Origin: Siphlonurus alternatus
Lineage: Eukaryota > Arthropoda > Insecta > Ephemeroptera > Siphlonuridae
Direction of reading: 5' to 3'
Length of the DNA: 64,000 bases
NCBI GenBank assembly: GCA_949825025.1
Contig: OX463788.1
Coordinates: 36,338,390-36,402,389, forward strand
Shown: positions 33,514 through 43,498 of the stretch, piece after piece
Layout: the number at the start of each line of letters is the position of its first letter
Position numbering within the stretch: position 1 is the first letter of the stretch
Position numbers and translations under genes: made by a program
The notes under the pieces: model-generated
Seen by the model: only the letters and a program-made list of their open reading frames with translations
The model's database searches: none
What the model was told of the DNA's origin: nothing

Positions 33514-33878
33514 TATTATTATAAATTATGGAGAAAAAGAGTAACAAGTTAAGCGCAGAAAAATTTAATAAAAGTGTTCTTAATTGAAGTCATTCAAAGG
33601 TTAAAAATAAAACAACATAAAGTTTTATACAAGTTGCTCAGTTAGTTCTTTGTAATGTTACTGTAGAGCTCATCAGCATCTAAAGTAAGTTCAATCTGCA
33701 TGGAGGCTTCACTACAGTACAAACTATAATACTTATGATCCCTCTACATATAAGTGTCCTATATGGCCTTTGTATGTGCATGTATACAGACTAGTTTCAA
33801 CGGGGGTTTGTATGTATGTTGTATAGTAATGTAATGGTTGCCTGCTGCAATAACTCTCTGACGTGTATGTGTGTGTGT

Positions 33879-33920
<42 letters not shown>

Positions 33921-35277
33921 TATTAACCCAAGCATACTTGTATATAATAATATACAGTATTATGCTCTATCTCTCATACAGCCCTAACATTTTATGACTG
34001 TAGGGACTGTAGAGTTACTTCATTAGCAGTTATTAGAACTATAAATACATATTTTATATCGAATGCATTTTTTTCCACAAAAATAAAACCGCAAATTTGA
34101 TATAATATGCACTCTGCCTATATGTACAATATGTATTGTTGGTTAAAAAAATTAATAAATTTTTCCAATTTTTTTCTGCTTTAGCTTGCTATAATATAAA
34201 ATTAAAAACTACTTTACTATACTTGTAAAAAACAAATGTAAAACTAACGTAGATTTTAGTGGTATTTTAAAATGGTTTGCAAGTTGGTGTTGTTTTAAGT
34301 CACCTTAAGAAAGTAAAGTAACATTGAATGTCAAACAAAAGCAGTAGGAAATTAAAAAGAAAAACTAGATTTTTATATAAGGATGATTGCCCCATATTAT
34401 GTTATTTATCTCACATAAAGAAATCACAATTTATTTTACTAAACTTTAACCAGTATTTACTATTGCTTGGCTATATACATTAATTCCAAATGAGTGATCA
34501 ATCTATACGAATAATTTTGTGATTTTCTCTTTTCTTTTTCCTTTTTTTTTTTTTTTTTTTTGTTATAGTGAAAACTTGACAGTCGCATGTTCAATCAAAA
34601 TAATACACAAAAAATAAAATTTATTATTTTCGTATATATATATATATATATATAAGCGTTCCTGTGTGGCGCCAGATCCCTGGCTTCAGGCCAAACAGTA
34701 GAGAAACATGGATTCAAAATAATCAAAAGATGGCGGCTCTCTCGTCTTTGCCGCAGAAAAAAAGACAATGTGATTCATTTGATAATTGTGGATGTGTTAG
34801 TCTTTTATTTAGATATCTTGCGAATTTCAAAGATTTGCAGTGGGTAATACTTATATAATGTCAGCTGGATTTTCAGTTTAAGAAAAACATTTTTTTTTTT
34901 TTTTTAATTAAGTGATGCAATATTTTGAAGAAAGAACACGTCATTGTAAGAAGTTTCTTCCAAAATTAATAAGTCCTGCCTATTAATTATTTTGTGAAAC
35001 ATGAATCCAGATTATTCACTATTGATTTGCATCAAAGAAAAAATTGGGAACAAAAAGGCAGGATTCATCAATAACAATTAAAAAGAAAATCAATCTTCTA
35101 AGTATTACCGTTTCAGTATATATTTTTTAAATTGTTAAGTAACCTAAATTATGACTAAAATTAATTCTGTTGCACGAATTTGTGTAAGATTATCATATAT
35201 TATAAAATGCTTTTGTGACAAAGCGAAAGCTCAGCATTTTTTAAAGAAAGTCTGAGTTTCCTTTCAAAGTGTGTGGC
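33514..35277. other. Intergenic, with (GA)n and (TA)n
   Basis: (GA)n lies at about 33884-33918 and (TA)n at about 34633-34655. No coding region supported. Confidence 0.5.
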
Positions 35278-35470
35278 ATTTAATAAGATGGCGCTCGATC
35301 TGTGCGCGATAAGCCACGGCCGGGCGAGGAGATCTTGGGAGGCTCTTCTTGACACACGAGCCAGATCCAGATCGTCCTCGCCGTGCCCCGCCAACCCCCT
35401 TCCCTGCACAGTCGGCAGTCGTGGTGCAACCCGGCTCTAACAGTACACTCCGCTCACATCAGCTATAACA
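35278..35470. other. GC-rich patch 2.6 kb upstream of the LRR gene
   Basis: GC- and CpG-rich (GCGCGATAAGCCACGGCCGG near 35306). It is the closest GC-rich patch upstream of the LRR exon, so a promoter or untranslated first exon of that gene is possible. This is inference from position only; an antisense 69-residue frame here has no known domain. Confidence 0.3.
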
Positions 35471-35684
35471 AAAAAAAACAGCATTAACGTAATTGAATTT
35501 TTAATCAAATAAATGGTTCTAAGGAAGCCAATCGGGAGGAAATACTTCGAAGCAAAGTCATAATAACAAAAACACTGTACTAGGTAGAAGTTACATTACA
35601 ATAAAATGAAGTATTATATTTATGTAATATTATTTTATATAATATAATGTCCGAGTAAAATATTCAATTAGGTTTGAAACTTAA

Positions 35685-36037
35685 GGGTAAGATAACGCCA
35701 CCAATGTTAAAAAAAATCCCTCACACAAAAATTCTGAAAAAAAAAAAATTAAAATGTTCTCCTCTACACCCCCTATCAGCAGCTAAAATATCAGGTATAC
35801 AAATACCATCTAGTTTTTGAGTTATGAATTTTTAAAGTTGACTACTTTAACATGGCGGAGAAATGGAACTTCCATGTTAAATTAGTCAACTTTAAAAATT
35901 CATAACTCAAAAACTAGATCGTATTTGTATACCTGATATTTTAGCTACTGATTGGGGGTGTAGAGGAGAACATTTTAAATTTTTTTCAGAATTTTTGTGT
36001 GAGGGATTTTTTTAACATTGGTGGCGTTATCTTACCC
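35685..36037. mobile_element. TTAA-flanked palindromic MITE (353 bp)
   Basis: TTAA at 35681-35684 and 36038-36041 flank GGGTAAGATAACGCCACC and GGTGGCGTTATCTTACCC. The arms continue to pair through CCCTCACACAAAAATTCTGA, CTCCTCTACACCCCC and ATTCATAACTCAAAAACTAG, up to a centre near 35860 (GCGGAGAAATGG). Few mismatches are visible. Confidence 0.9.
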
Positions 36038-36041
36038 TTAA

Positions 36042-37523
36042 CACTTTTTGCTATAGTAAGTTTTTGTATGAGTAAATTTAATTCAAATAAAGTAGAGAAA
36101 ATTAGACACATCGATTGATTTCAAATTAAAGAAACCTGTCGCCTCTCCCAACCCCTTCCCCCTTCCCCATTTTTATTTTATTGTTATTTTTTTCTTCTTG
36201 GTCCGCGTCTGCCAGAATGAATTGAATAATTAATAAACCTTGTGTATATCAATGACGATTAATGTGAATTCGTCCGTACACTCATCTCCACAGCCTCGTA
36301 GTAAAATATCTAGAACATTTTAAAATATCATGGATTGGATACTAAATTCAATAAAAAAAATGTTTATACATTCACAATTTACTCTGTTTACTGAAGTATG
36401 AACGTAGAACGGCGAGAAAACAAAAGTAGTGACTATTAGGACTAACAATATATCTCATTTTGCGAAACAAAATAAATAAATGGTTTAAATGAAATTTAAA
36501 CTACCAATGGTTGATGTACTGTATGTGCGTGGCGCACTCATATACCATATTATTCTATATTTCCCCCTTTTATCTATCAGACTTTATTTCTATAAAGCCT
36601 GTGAACTACTATATATATATGGTCACTATGGCCAGGACTAAATCAATGGTCACACTCGTGTTGGTGAACATCAATACACATTTGTATGGCGAAACGAAAG
36701 AGATCAAGAGCTTAACGGCAAAAAGTCGTACATATATACATCAACGCTAAACCAAACCAATTCATTTTTGTTTTTTTATTATCACCCATTACAAGTTAAT
36801 TAAAAACAGTATTTTCCTCGACTGCCTTTTATAAAAAAAAAAAAACTTAGATTGATTTTTAAATTGAAAGAGTTTGAAGTTATTACAGCATAAATTTCCA
36901 TTCAAATTTTTTTTAAATAAAAATGAAAAATGTAGGAATAAACTTGAAAAGAAAAAATTATATATTTATAAAACATTTGCATAAAGAAATACATAAAATA
37001 ATAACAGAATTTTAAGTTTAAAAATAAAAATTTCAAATTTGTGAGTAAGATTATACACAAATGTAGAAAATTAGCAGAACCGACAACATTTGAATACTCA
37101 ACATGATGAAATGTAGCTCGTTGAAGTACCTGGTAGTTAAAAGTTGGTGGCAATTGATTATTTCATGTGAATAGCTGCTATATATAAGTGCAGCAAGGTG
37201 GAGTTGGATGTATATAATGTGGTAGAATCATTTGCAAACTTTACTTAGTACCTTTACATGATAGTGTTAAATGCGATACAATCACTTTAAAAAGAAAATC
37301 TCATTTAAGAATAACACAATAGTGATTCACATCACACACCGTCATGTAAAGCACGTTGAGATCAATCTCTCGTCCCGATTAAAATTTGTAAAGCTTGTTT
37401 TATTGTTAATAAAATACGTATTTATACCAATAACCTAAAATTTACTACAGCGTTGCATTTAAAAATGATGTGACTATAACTATAAAAACTAATGAATCTA
37501 ATAATAATATAAATATTACTATG
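36042..37523. other. AT-rich stretch upstream of the LRR gene
   Basis: No gene supported. Probably intergenic or 5' intron of the LRR gene. Confidence 0.45.
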
Positions 37524-37842
37524 TCGGAGTACTGACCTCAAAATTTTTTATTGCAGAAATGGATACAAGATGCAAAGTTATGCTACTCTGATTTTTTTCA
37601 GATTTTTTAGAGCCCGGCAAATATTTTTTAAAAATTATTGAAAGTACAGAAAAAGTGCCGCCTCTTGCCGCCTCTCTTAATAAAAGATAGGACCCAAAAG
37701 GGACGTGGATTCGAACCCGACCTCGCCAAAAATTTTTAGCAATACTTCCCGGTCCCAAAAAAATCTGAAAAAAATCAGAGTAGCATAACTTTGCACCCTC
37801 TATCCATTTCTGCAATAAAAAATTTTGAGGTCGGTACTCCAT
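37524..37842. mobile_element. Palindromic MITE, GGAGTATCGAC family, copy 3
   Basis: Outer arms match the family (CGGAGTACTGACCTCAAAAT; ATTTTGAGGTCGGTACTCC; GCAAAGTTATGCTA). The centre differs: the usual GTGACGTCA pair is absent and is replaced by GGGACGTGGATTCGAACCCG near 37698-37717. The copy lies about 200 bases upstream of the LRR exon. Confidence 0.8.
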
Positions 37843-38010
37843 TACAACTAAACCTAATATATCATGATATTATGAATAGTGAAGTAAATGTTGATATTAT
37901 AAAATAAATCATTTCGATGCTGTGTATGTAGACGAGAGACGCACTTTAGCTAGCTGTCTAAAGTTGACCAACTTTCTTCAACTCTGAGACTGATGGTTAT
38001 TTGTTGTTAT

Positions 38011-38017
38011 GTTGCAG
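38011..38017 (+). promoter_or_regulatory. Possible 3' splice site before the LRR exon
   Basis: TTATTTGTTGTTATGTTGCAG ends at 38017, a T-rich acceptor context. An in-frame TGA at 38041-38043 precedes the first ATG, so the coding region cannot extend upstream. This implies an upstream noncoding exon. Confidence 0.45.
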
Positions 38018-38037
38018 TGGACTGACGGCGTTGAAGG

Positions 38038-38043
38038 ATGTGA
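38038..38043 (+). promoter_or_regulatory. Minimal start-stop uORF (ATG TGA)
   Basis: ATG at 38038-38040 is immediately followed by TGA at 38041-38043, in the same frame as the main coding region and 15 bases ahead of its first ATG. Start-stop elements are known to stall ribosomes and reduce downstream initiation in other genes. Use here is inference. Confidence 0.45.
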
Positions 38044-38058
38044 GGAAGCAAACGCTGC

Positions 38059-40212
38059 ATGGGTCCGCGGCGGCGCGAGGTTTACAGCAGCGGCGGGAGC
38101 AGTAACATGACTAAGTCCCGACCCCACCTTGTCCTAGCGGCACTGCTCGTCGCATGGACTTCAGGGCTAACGGAGGCAGCGGTACCGTCCATAGGGGCAA
38201 CAACCCTTGCCTCCAGCCCTGGTTCTCCAACCACTCCATGTCCTTCAAAATGCCGCTGTGACAATTTTACATCAGTGCATTCCGGTAGACGCTTGCTTAC
38301 CGTTGATTGCTCGTACCAAAGTTTGGAAGTAGTTCCTTCTGAAATTCCTGTTGATACTGAAGCACTATCACTCCGAGGCAACCTACTGAAAGATATTCAT
38401 GAACATCTTCCAACGCTCTCTAATCTTCAAGAACTTGATTTATCTGGTAATAAAATAAAATCATTAGGTCGTGGTGTTCTATTTCAAAATATGACGTCAT
38501 TAAAATATTTGAATCTTGGTAAAAACGAGCTATCAACTTTATTTAGTGATTCTTTTTTAGGTTTACATAACCTTGAAACGCTTTCTTTATCTGAAAATCG
38601 TATTACATATATTGAAGATGGTGCATTTAACGTGCTGGAAAATTTAAAAAAGCTTTCTTTAGATTCTAATATGATTGGATCTTTATACGAAGAATGGTTT
38701 TTAGGATTGAAAGCTTTAGTAAATCTTACTCTTGCGCATAATATCATACATCACATCAACCGAAATGTGTTTCGTGCTGCTTCAGAGCTACGAGAGTTGA
38801 TTCTTAGTGGCAACAGAATCAATGGTATTGAGCCACTAGGCTTTAGTGGTTTAAGAAAACTGGAACGTCTTAGTTTAGATAATAACTTACTGGCTGCAGT
38901 ACCTACTGCTTCTTTACAACCGCTACCAAGCCTAATACGACTTCATATGGATCTCAATCCGATCAGCAAGCTACAAGCTTATTCTTTCACAGAGATTTCT
39001 GCTCGAGAAATAAGCCTCCATAGCTTACATGACCTCCGTATAGTAGATGGTTTTGCCTTTCACAATATGTACAACCTCTCCGTACTATTAATGCATGACA
39101 ATGAAAAACTGTCGTTTATCGATCCTGAAGCATTTGCAAATGCGACGGCACTGCGGAAGCTTTCTCTTCACAATAATAACTTACGAGGGATAAGTAAAAA
39201 AATAGCAGATAGCTTACCAAATGATGTAGAAATATCCATATATGGAAATCCATTACTTTGTGACTGTAATGTAAGATGGATAAAACAAGAATTAATGAAA
39301 TCAAATACTGAAACTTCAAGAGTACAATTTATTGACGAGAATCATATTATTTGTGATTTGCCTTTAAAAAATAAATTAAAAGTTATAAAAGATATGGATA
39401 TAAGAAAATTATCTAAAGATTGTACTCCAAGTATTGTCGATTTTACAACAAATAGAACATTACTACGTAAATTAGGTGATCCACTTACAATGGAATGTAG
39501 AGCACTCGGAATACCTGTACCTAAATTACATTGGTTATTACCAGATGGCACTGTACTAAACTCTACATCAAATTCAGTGAGAGTGAGATTACGTAATCCT
39601 GGTACGCTAATTTTTTACCATCTCAAGGCAACTGATAGTGGCCAGTATATGTGTGTAGCGGAGAACAATGTGGGCTCAGTGAATATGAGTGTCGCTCTCA
39701 AAGTAACTGGCATTGATATACATCTCTTCCCAACTGGCATCTCCTCAACGTTTATCACTCTTGTTTGGAATGGAACAGCACGAAATGCTTTTCCAAGCTA
39801 TCAAATACTTTACAAGCTAGCTAACAATGGTAAAGGTGAAGGTAAATGGTTTGATGATCAAGTAAGTGTTAGTTCATTTGGACGATCCTATACAATAAAT
39901 AATCTAACTCCAGATACGTGGTACAAATTTTGTATCACATTTGAAGATAAACAAGGATTCTATATAAATATATCATGTACTACAGCTAAAACTCAAAATG
40001 CAGACTTTATGTTACAAGGTATACAAAGAACTTCAAATATTGCTGTTGGTATTATTTTAGCTATAATAGCTTGTATGTTAGTTGTTATTTCGTTGGTGAC
40101 ATTAGCAGCAAGAAAATATCGACAAAGATTATATGAAAATCCTGAAAAAAATACATCAAATATACCACTTGATAATCTTTATAGTCCTTTGATTTCAAAT
40201 ATGGGATCTTGA
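38059..40212 (+). CDS. LRR-Ig-FN3 single-pass membrane protein (LRRN type)
   Basis: A 717-residue cell-surface protein, likely in adhesion or receptor signalling, with the domain order of the neuronal LRR (LRRN) family. Signal peptide: hydrophobic about 23-36. LRRNT cysteines: C61, C65, C67, C84. LRRs run from about 102 to 395 (repeated LxxLxLxxN). LRRCT: C401, C403, C432, C455. Ig domain about 460-550: C480, W492, DSGQYMC (526-532). FN3 about 552-645. Transmembrane helix about 660-682, then basic RKYRQR (685-690). Several N-glycosylation sequons lie outside the membrane. The ATG at 38059 has a weak context; ATG 38107 (M17) has AAC before it and puts the signal peptide nearer the N-terminus, so it may be the real start. 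The whole coding region is in one exon. The frame ends in TGA-C and continues openly (next entry). Exact orthology is not established. Confidence 0.93.
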   Translation: MGPRRREVYSSGGSSNMTKSRPHLVLAALLVAWTSGLTEAAVPSIGATTLASSPGSPTTPCPSKCRCDNFTSVHSGRRLLTVDCSYQSLEVVPSEIPVDTEALSLRGNLLKDIHEHLPTLSNLQELDLSGNKIKSLGRGVLFQNMTSLKYLNLGKNELSTLFSDSFLGLHNLETLSLSENRITYIEDGAFNVLENLKKLSLDSNMIGSLYEEWFLGLKALVNLTLAHNIIHHINRNVFRAASELRELILSGNRINGIEPLGFSGLRKLERLSLDNNLLAAVPTASLQPLPSLIRLHMDLNPISKLQAYSFTEISAREISLHSLHDLRIVDGFAFHNMYNLSVLLMHDNEKLSFIDPEAFANATALRKLSLHNNNLRGISKKIADSLPNDVEISIYGNPLLCDCNVRWIKQELMKSNTETSRVQFIDENHIICDLPLKNKLKVIKDMDIRKLSKDCTPSIVDFTTNRTLLRKLGDPLTMECRALGIPVPKLHWLLPDGTVLNSTSNSVRVRLRNPGTLIFYHLKATDSGQYMCVAENNVGSVNMSVALKVTGIDIHLFPTGISSTFITLVWNGTARNAFPSYQILYKLANNGKGEGKWFDDQVSVSSFGRSYTINNLTPDTWYKFCITFEDKQGFYINISCTTAKTQNADFMLQGIQRTSNIAVGIILAIIACMLVVISLVTLAARKYRQRLYENPEKNTSNIPLDNLYSPLISNMGS

Positions 40213-40539
40213 CAGTCTGTAAACTGCACAAGCTCTGGAGCTGGCGTTTGTGGTTTAACATTGGGTAATTCGAAAGCTACTACAAGTTCAGTGAGTAGTT
40301 CTGCCAATAGTACACCTCATCGCCCCCGTAAAACACCCACGACAGTGCACCAAGTTCAGTTGCATTTACCCCCTATGGCTGAAAGTTGTACTGGTTCGAC
40401 AATAGTTGTGAACAGTTCAGGCCCACCGTGTGAATGTGATTATGACGTGAACGCTTTAACAAATACAGAAAAAGTTTTAAAAGAAACTCGTGAAGCTGGA
40501 ATTTTTATTGAAAATAAACAACAAAAATTACACAAATAA
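40213..40539 (+). CDS. In-frame C-terminal extension past TGA (readthrough candidate)
   Basis: Directly after the TGA at 40210-40212, the same frame stays open for 108 codons to TAA at 40537-40539. It is rich in Ser, Thr and Pro (TTSSVSSSANSTPHRPRKTP), then has PPCECDYDVNALTNTEKVLK and a Lys/Gln-rich end. The frame has no nearby ATG start of its own (an often-quoted start would be TTG at 40261), which argues for continuation, not a separate gene. With readthrough the protein would be 826 residues with a much longer cytoplasmic tail. UGA followed by C is a known leaky context. Alternatives are a nonsense allele, an assembly error or an unseen alternative splice. Confidence 0.6.
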   Translation, partial: QSVNCTSSGAGVCGLTLGNSKATTSSVSSSANSTPHRPRKTPTTVHQVQLHLPPMAESCTGSTIVVNSSGPPCECDYDVNALTNTEKVLKETREAGIFIENKQQKLHK

Positions 40540-40960
40540 AAATAATTTAGTATTAAAATATTTATATTAAATAAATAATTAATTATAATAAAAACAAATA
40601 TTGCCCTCAAGTACATATATAACAAATGTATTTCAACTTTATATAAAGTTTGTATTTAATGGAGTGGCACAAATTGATCCTGCCAATAATCAATCCTCGT
40701 CCATATTGCTATTTCTTAAAATTGTTCTTAGGTCTACCAATAAAGTATAATAGACCACAGGAAATCTTGATGATTTTGATACTCGTATACCTAAATGTTT
40801 TAGTCTATCTCCTAATGTTAAAAAAAAAATGTCACCTATTTCTTAGTATATGTTACGCTGTGCTATATTGTTCTGCTTGAAATAAAACACCACACTGAAA
40901 AATATATTTTTACTCTTGCACTGATAGCTAAATAAAATTATATCTATGTGTTAAAACTTT
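40540..40960 (+). other. Probable 3' UTR with polyadenylation signals
   Basis: AATAAA-type hexamers lie at about 40566-40573, at 40881-40886 (AATAAAACACC) and near 40931. Any could serve; the choice is not visible in sequence. Confidence 0.45.
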
Positions 40961-42052
40961 CATGAATTATATTCAAAAAGTGTATTGTGCCAAAAAATAT
41001 ATACAAAATAAAAAAATAAAAATCTTTGCCTGTAAATGTATTTTGCAACAAAATTTTCTAACAATAATATTAAAATTTATTTACTATTTAGAGTTAATAA
41101 ATTGTTGTTGTTCCTTTTTTTTAACAAGGAAAACTAGGTAAAGTTTATACAGCCTGACGTAACTTGTATAATGCATTAATTATTTTAAATTCTCCATACT
41201 TTCTCTCCAGCATTTTTGTTGTGGCGAAACCGAGTTTATCGCAGCTATTATAAGTATAAATCTGGCCATTCTGATGTATAAAAAAATGTAATAGTTAAAA
41301 ATTATTAATATATAAATCAAAATTATGATATAATATTAATATCATTAAATTGTTAAGTTATGTACCTTCCCGTTTAATTTTATTTTTTAGAATATAAAAT
41401 AATATTAATTAAAGATTTTGTTACGCACACGTTTAAGATATGATAAATGTAACTCTACCGTATAGTACTTTAGGTATACTAATTACTTGAAAAGTCAAGC
41501 AAAATTTGCTACGCTGCTGAAACTTGGTACGAAACATGTCAAGGCTGTTTTCCTTCCACCCTCCTCTCACGCATCAGATTGAGATTCTGTGTTAATCTTT
41601 CCCACCCTACACTGTGTAGACTTGTTGTTCACAGGAGTTTAAAATTGAATGACGAAAACAACATCCTAATTTTACCACACACCTATAAAAGGAAAAAATA
41701 TACAAGAACAATAATAATTATAATATTATCCTAATTTAATTTGTAATTATACTAACTGTTTAATGTGAGAATGGCTGTAATTGTGGTTATGTTAATTACT
41801 CGCATTTATGTGATTTTATATATTTTATGATTTTGATTCTGTAAATGCAATATAAAGTTTTGTACAATTCTGCATTTGTCTATTAATTAAATTAATTAGA
41901 TTAGTGTTTTCATACATATTTTAACCCACAAAAAAACTTGTTTTGATGAAAAAAAAAAAAAAAAAAACATAAAAAAGAAAAAGCTGGTAATTGAGCTAGT
42001 AATTTAGACTGTCAGTTGATATCATGGTTGATATTGGATATTTGCAGAGGGA
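40961..42052. other. AT-rich intergenic stretch
   Basis: No gene seen. An A tract lies at about 41950-41967. Confidence 0.5.
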
Positions 42053-42057
42053 CCAAC

Positions 42058-42176
42058 CAGGGACCGATTCCGCGAACGTTGGCGGATCCGGATCCTCGAT
42101 AGATCCGTGAGAAACGTTCGCGAACCAGGATCCCGGATCGAGGATCCGTGAAAAACGTTCGCGGAACTGGTCCCTG
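42058..42176. mobile_element. GC-rich 119-bp foldback MITE with 5-bp duplication
   Basis: Ends are CAGGGACCGATTCCGCGAAC and GTTCGCGGAACTGGTCCCTG. CCAAC occurs on both flanks (42053-42057 and 42177-42181). The interior holds repeated GGATCC and AACGTTCGCG motifs. It is strikingly GC-rich in this setting. Superfamily not assigned. Confidence 0.7.
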
Positions 42177-42360
42177 CCAACGTTTAGAAATAAGAAAAAC
42201 AGTTCTTATCAGAAAGTGCAAATGTCTGGTTTTGTTTCTGGTAATCTTATTAATTTAACTATAAAGCTTTCTTACTTATAAATGGTAAACTTGCAAAGAT
42301 AAATTTATTATACAAATTTAATAATTTATATAATAAAGGAGCAAGTACTAAAAATGATTA

Positions 42361-42470
42361 GGTCTGTTTGTAAACCCTGCCCAGTGTACACTTTTTGCAA
42401 CTAACCAACCTTATGCCTTATGCACTTTTACATATAGTCGATTAGATGCAGGAAGTGTTACGAACAAACC
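42361..42470. mobile_element. TA-flanked MITE, GGTCTGTT family, copy 2
   Basis: TA at 42359-42360 and 42471-42472 flank GGTCTGTTTGTAA and TTACGAACAAACC. The interior is unlike 33393-33513, so only the ends are shared. Confidence 0.65.
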
Positions 42471-43285
42471 TAATGTTGCATTGAAAATTTCTGTCTGACT
42501 GAATCGAATGAAATAAATTTCAAAATTACAAGAATGTTCTGAAATCGAATGTTTTGGCAAAATTCAAGGGGGCGGTTTTCTCATAACAGCTTGATATTTA
42601 GTTTCCGTCCATGAGGCCCAATGCTAAACTTTTACCTCATTTTTCACAAAACTGATAAGACGGACCCATTTCAAAATTTGTATGCCACCTATTGATGGTA
42701 AGTTCAAAGTTCCCTGCAAGTCTGATTGCATTCAAGCCTTCAAGGAGGCCGATTCCGACATCTCAATCAACCGAGATCCATCCTTAACAACAGTAATGCT
42801 GTAACAAACTCGTACGGGCGGCCAAATTCAAGCTTCCAGCCATATTAACTACAGAAAATCATGGAAACCTGTAGCAGGTAGCCCGGCACACCCCCATAGC
42901 TGCACCTTCCGAATGCAGGGCACTTGTCCGAACACCAGAAAAGTGGGGAAAAGTATCTTAGGCGAGCGCGCAACCAATGTGCCTAAATTTCTCGGTATAA
43001 TCACATTTGTAGAAAGTTTATTTTAAGTTTTTCAACAGCTTAAATAGGAATGTTCATTTTAAAAAAAAAAAAAGTGTTTCTCCAATATATCTTTGTAACT
43101 ACAGACGAAAGAAATAATTAAGGAGGGAAATCGCACCCCCACTATCTCTATTTCTTCAACATGTTAATAATATACATTTTTTTACATAAATACATATTAT
43201 GTATTATAATACATTATAATATTATAATACATTATTTTTTTACATAATGTATATTTAGTTATTATTATACTGTTATTAAGTAGGT
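42471..43285. other. Intergenic, moderately GC-richer 42540-42990
   Basis: This region is less AT-rich and unusually free of microsatellites. It is interrupted by stops in every frame I followed and no motif is clear. It could be a decayed coding or repeat fragment. Confidence 0.35.
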
Positions 43286-43498
43286 ATTACACGATTTAAA
43301 TTTACTTACATGCAATTAAAACTTCATTGTCTTGTGCAAGTGACTTGTGAGTCAAGCGAGCAAGGAATTTACTTACAAGATATTAGGGTTAGCTTGTTCG
43401 AAATAAAACGTAAGAAATTTCTTGTGTACATGTCGCTTGCAAGAAAAGTTGAACTTTTCATTGCATTAAAAAATGTGTAAGTGATATTGTATCTTAAA
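43286..43498. mobile_element. Diverged foldback, ATTACACG type
   Basis: TTAAGTAGGTATTACACGAT at the left recalls the ends of 7017-7164. Inner arms pair loosely (ACATGCAATTAAAACTTC against AACTTTTCATTGCATTAAA) around CTTGCAAG motifs, and the right end (GATATTGTATCTTAA) is weakly complementary. Much more decayed than the other foldbacks. Confidence 0.35.

Noticed and set aside
37695..37720. tRNA gene suggested by GGATTCGAACCCG (box B on the minus strand)
   Set aside because: The T-stem does not pair beyond two base pairs and no box A lies at the right distance.
38082..39551. Minus-strand frames opposite the LRR gene
   Set aside because: Shadow frames; the plus strand has clear LRR, Ig and FN3 motifs.
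40261..40539. A separate small gene downstream of the LRR gene
   Set aside because: Its apparent start is TTG, not ATG, and the frame is continuous with the LRR coding region across one TGA; an extension or a broken tail is more likely.
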